Position numbers and translations under genes: made by a program. Shown in pieces: positions 4,409 to 7,305 of a stretch of 7,305 nt of DNA (the stretch's first letter is position 1; each line of letters opens with the position of its first letter). The stretch covers positions 1 to 7,305 of the forward strand of contig JAHFEI010000096.1 of assembly GCA_023248615.1 (NCBI GenBank). The letters are read 5' to 3'. The stretch comes from Nitrospinales bacterium (GTDB lineage: Bacteria; Nitrospinota_A; UBA7883; JACRGQ01). The notes under the pieces were generated by a model. That model did no database searches. It saw nothing but the letters and a program-made list of their open reading frames with translations, and had not been told where the DNA came from.

Positions 4409-6273
4409 AGAGCGACTACAGCCCCAACGGCGAGATGATTACGTCGCGTTCCATCAAGCTAAAGAAGATACGCCTCCTCATCACCGTACTAATGCTTCTT
4501 GCCGGTTTTGTGGCGGTGCTGGGCAGGCTTTACTACGTGCAGGTGGTGGATTACAGGCGTTATACCGACTATTCAAAGAACCAGTATCTCCAGCGGGTCA
4601 ATTTCTCCCCTACTCGAGGCCGGATACTGGACAGGAATATGGTGCCTCTGGCCATCACCGTGCCGATGAAATCCGTTTTTGCATCTCCCGGCATGGTGGA
4701 TGACAAGCGCGGCACGGCAACAATACTTGCGCGAGACCTAGGGATGGACGAAGGCGCACTTTTTTCCAAGCTGGAAAAGAAGGGGCAGTTCGCCTGGATA
4801 AAGCGCAAGGTAAGCGATGAGCAGTACGAGACGCTTAAATCGCGGCACCTGAAGGGGATATCCTTTGTGCCGGAAGACAGGCGTTTCTACCCGCAAAAGG
4901 GGCTTGCCTCGCGCCTTGTCGGTTTTTGCGGCCTGGATAATAACGGCCTCGCAGGGCTTGAGTACTTGTACGATAAAACGCTGGCGGGAGAGCAGATGAT
5001 AATCCTGGCCCAGCGTGACGCGATGGGGAAGATATACGGGTACAACGGCGAAAAGGCGGCTGAGGGAAACTTCGAGGTTGTCTCCACAATAGATTCTAAT
5101 GTGCAGTACATCGCCGAAAAGGCGGTGAAGAATGTTTTTGGGCATTATGGGCCCAAGGCGGCGCTGGCGATAGTGATGGATGTAAACAACGGCGAAGTGC
5201 TGGCGGCGGCTGAAATGCCGGAACTGGATTCTAATGACTACCTTGCCTACCCGCAGGCACGGCATCGGGCGATTTCGGTTACTCAGAACTACGAGCCGGG
5301 TTCCACCTTCAAGGTGTTCGTGGCGGCGGCGGCGATAGAGGAGGGGGTTGCTTCGCCGGACGAGGAGTTCGACTGCGAAAACGGCCATTACATAATAGGC
5401 GCCCAGAAGATAAATGACGAAATGCGCGACAAGGTCGTGCGCGAGGCGATGTCGAAAAAATATGGTGTTTTGCCTCTTCGCGATATTATCGCAAAGTCGT
5501 CCAACATAGGCATGATAAAGGTGGCGCAAAAGCTGGGTGAGAAAAGGCTATACGATTACCTGCGCCGGTTCGGGTTCGGCACGCGTACCGGCATAGACCT
5601 GCCTGGCGAGGTTTCCGGTAGCCTTCGCGACTACCATACATGGTCTACCTTCTCCATGCCGACCATATCTTTCGGGCAGGAGGTCAATGTCACCCCTATC
5701 CAGCTTGCCGCGGCCCTTTCGTCGCTTGGCAATGGCGGCATGTCGGTGAAGCCGCATCTTTTGAAGAAGATTTACAAGAACGGAGCCATGATGGTGGAAT
5801 ACGCCCCTCCGCCACAACGCCGGATTGTTTCGCAGGCCACCGCCCAAAAAGTTGTGGAGATGATGCATTACACCGTTACCCACGGCACCGGCAAAATGGC
5901 GCAGCTTGCTGGTTTTGAGGTGGCGGGAAAGACCGGCACCGCCCAGAAATTCGACAACGAACGCGCCCGTTATTCGGATGAGAAGACGCTCTCATCGTTC
6001 ATCGCCCTTTTCCCGGTCAAAAAACCGGCTTATTCAATACTGGTGATGGTGGATGAGCCTCTTGGCTCCGGGTGGGGCGGCGAAGTGGCGGCTCCGATTG
6101 CGAGAGAAATCATAAGCGGCATGGCGCGCTACTACGGCATTCCCGCAGAAGGGCAACGCCGCTACGATGTGGAATGGCAGGCGGTAAAAGCGGCGACAAT
6201 AGTTGCGGACAAGGCGAAGAAGCCGGATTCCAACGTCACCGCACTCGCCAAGAAGGACAAGGGACTTTTATGA
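4405..6273 (+). CDS. ftsI: Septal peptidoglycan transpeptidase FtsI (penicillin-binding protein 3)
   Basis: A 622-residue class B penicillin-binding protein that crosslinks septal peptidoglycan with FtsW. A basic N-terminus (SIKLKKIR) leads to one membrane helix (about 22-42). The pedestal/dimerisation region begins with the family motif RGRILDRN (71-78) and runs to about 225. The transpeptidase domain (about 235-575) has all three catalytic motifs: SxxK with nucleophile Ser300 and Lys303 (EPGSTFK), SxN at Ser365-Asn367 (KSSNIG), and KTG at 509-511 (GKTGTAQ). FGQEVNVTPIQLA (423-435) is also typical. The protein ends in an Ala/Lys-rich tail of about 40 residues with no PASTA domain. A GAGGA site 4 nt before the ATG and the ATGA overlap with ftsL support this start; the Met at residue 11 has no comparable site. 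Position in the dcw cluster favours FtsI over an elongation PBP2. Confidence 0.97.
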   Translation: MKSDYSPNGEMITSRSIKLKKIRLLITVLMLLAGFVAVLGRLYYVQVVDYRRYTDYSKNQYLQRVNFSPTRGRILDRNMVPLAITVPMKSVFASPGMVDDKRGTATILARDLGMDEGALFSKLEKKGQFAWIKRKVSDEQYETLKSRHLKGISFVPEDRRFYPQKGLASRLVGFCGLDNNGLAGLEYLYDKTLAGEQMIILAQRDAMGKIYGYNGEKAAEGNFEVVSTIDSNVQYIAEKAVKNVFGHYGPKAALAIVMDVNNGEVLAAAEMPELDSNDYLAYPQARHRAISVTQNYEPGSTFKVFVAAAAIEEGVASPDEEFDCENGHYIIGAQKINDEMRDKVVREAMSKKYGVLPLRDIIAKSSNIGMIKVAQKLGEKRLYDYLRRFGFGTRTGIDLPGEVSGSLRDYHTWSTFSMPTISFGQEVNVTPIQLAAALSSLGNGGMSVKPHLLKKIYKNGAMMVEYAPPPQRRIVSQATAQKVVEMMHYTVTHGTGKMAQLAGFEVAGKTGTAQKFDNERARYSDEKTLSSFIALFPVKKPAYSILVMVDEPLGSGWGGEVAAPIAREIISGMARYYGIPAEGQRRYDVEWQAVKAATIVADKAKKPDSNVTALAKKDKGLL

Positions 6274-7305
6274 TGGTGAAAACCAGCGAGCTGTTTAACG
6301 GAGCTTCCGTAGCGTTTCCGGATATAGGGGTAACGTCGGTGGAGTGCGACAGCCGCAAGGTCATTCCGGGAAGCTGCTTCGTAGCCGTAAAGGGGTTCTC
6401 CACGGACGGGCACCTGTATATACGCGATGCCGTCAAAAAGGGAGCCAGCGTGGTTGTGGTGGAGGGCGATGTACGGACGGATGTGACGGACATCCCGGTA
6501 ATTCGTGTGACCGATAGCCGGAGTGAACTTGCCAGGCTTGCCGACCGTTTTTACGGGCACCCGTCGCAAAAGCTTGGCGTGATAGGCATAACCGGCACAA
6601 ACGGCAAGACTACGACATCGTTCATGATACAAAAAATGCTCGGCATTGCCGGGTTTAGCGTCTCGCGGTTCGGCACCATAGACTACGAATTCCCCGATGC
6701 CTCAATTCCCGCGCCCAATACTACGCCGGAATCGGTAGATTTACAAAAGATGTTCGCACGGGCGGCCATCCAGCCCAACCCGCGTTGCGTGATGGAGGTT
6801 AGCTCGCACGGATTGTCGCTGGGCCGGCTGGAGCACACTTCATTCAAGGGGGCGGTGTTCACCAACCTTACCCAGGACCATCTGGATTTCCACCATACGA
6901 TGGAAGAATACGGCAAGGCTAAGAAAAAACTTTTCACCGATTTCGACTTGCAATACGCCGTGATAAACCGCGACGACCCGACAGGGGAGCGGTGGATAGC
7001 GGAGGGAGTGAAGGGGCGGCTGGTTTCCTTCGGCGCGTCTCCCAAGGCGGATGTGCGGCTTTTGGATGCCCGCACCGATTTCCGGGGCGGCCACATGCGC
7101 TTTGCCACGCCGCTGGGTGAAGTGGCGCTTGATATCGCCATGCCGGGCAACCACAACATACAAAACGCCATGGCCGCTTTCGCGGTGGGCGTGGCGGAAG
7201 GGTTTTCATTGGAGATAATAACGTCCGCGCTTTCGAGCCTCCAGTCCGTGCCGGGACGGTTCGAGAAGGTAGACCGGGGGCAGGATTTTGCGGTGATAGT
7301 GGATT
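6270..7305 (+). CDS. murE: UDP-N-acetylmuramoyl-tripeptide synthetase MurE (3' end beyond window)
   Basis: The first 345 codons of a Mur ligase; the frame is open at the window edge. MurE adds the third residue (meso-diaminopimelate in most Gram-negatives, lysine in many Gram-positives) to UDP-MurNAc-L-Ala-D-Glu in the cytoplasm, using ATP. Seen in order: CDSRKVIPGSCFVAVKG (26-42, UDP-sugar binding), the P-loop GITGTNGKTTT (106-116, Lys113), NTTPESVDL (150-158), MEVSSHGLSLGR (175-186), FTNLTQDHLDFH (197-208), YGKAKKKLF (214-222, with Lys218 the likely carbamylated lysine), NRDDP (233-237), GNHNIQNAMAA (293-303) and VPGRFEKV (327-334). The DNPR-type motif that tells diaminopimelate from lysine enzymes lies outside the window. 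The start is ATG 6270 (ATGA overlap with ftsI) or the adjacent ATG 6273, which is better spaced (8 nt) from AAGGGA at 6259-6264. Confidence 0.96.
   Translation, partial: MMVKTSELFNGASVAFPDIGVTSVECDSRKVIPGSCFVAVKGFSTDGHLYIRDAVKKGASVVVVEGDVRTDVTDIPVIRVTDSRSELARLADRFYGHPSQKLGVIGITGTNGKTTTSFMIQKMLGIAGFSVSRFGTIDYEFPDASIPAPNTTPESVDLQKMFARAAIQPNPRCVMEVSSHGLSLGRLEHTSFKGAVFTNLTQDHLDFHHTMEEYGKAKKKLFTDFDLQYAVINRDDPTGERWIAEGVKGRLVSFGASPKADVRLLDARTDFRGGHMRFATPLGEVALDIAMPGNHNIQNAMAAFAVGVAEGFSLEIITSALSSLQSVPGRFEKVDRGQDFAVIVD

Noticed and set aside
4738..5529. A 263-codon - strand frame opposite ftsI.
   Set aside because: It is antisense to the conserved transpeptidase domain; the His/Arg-rich product has no motif and no ribosome site was found.

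Overview
The right-hand 4.6 kb is the front of a division and cell wall (dcw) cluster: mraZ, rsmH, ftsL, ftsI and the 5' part of murE, all on the + strand in the conserved bacterial order. Every junction overlaps (20 bp between mraZ and rsmH, then three 4-bp GTGA/ATGA overlaps), so this looks like one translationally coupled operon. The murE reading frame is still open at base 7305. The products work together. MraZ is the cluster's own transcriptional regulator, RsmH methylates 16S rRNA, FtsL and FtsI belong to the septal divisome, and MurE adds the third amino acid of the peptidoglycan stem.

The left-hand 2.3 kb is transcribed the other way, on the - strand. It holds an ApbE-family FAD:protein FMN transferase (1182-2090), which has no signal peptide. 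Downstream of it is a 330-residue protein (28-1020) made of a pentapeptide-like beta-helix region, a SAP/Rho-N-like helical segment and a four-cysteine C-terminal motif. A possible 45-residue, very basic protein (2195-2332) lies upstream of apbE.

The divergent intergenic region (2333-2734) carries the control region of the dcw operon. A short tandem array of AAGTG boxes at exact 10-bp spacing ends just before the mraZ start codon and is very probably the MraZ operator. Directly upstream is a perfect 8-bp inverted repeat (TGTTGACA / TGTCAACA) whose left arm contains a consensus -35 hexamer, TTGACA.

The sequence fits a Gram-negative bacterium of moderately high GC. The FtsI has no PASTA domain, FtsL is short, and the beta-helix/SAP protein is of a type I associate from memory with Deltaproteobacteria, Nitrospirota, Nitrospinota and similar lineages. 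I cannot place it more closely from the sequence alone. No tRNA, rRNA, CRISPR array, insertion sequence or other sign of mobility was seen. Most of the window is ordinary core genome. The parts worth a second look are the MraZ operator with its adjacent dyad, the domain architecture of the 330-residue protein, the ApbE variant and the small basic ORF.
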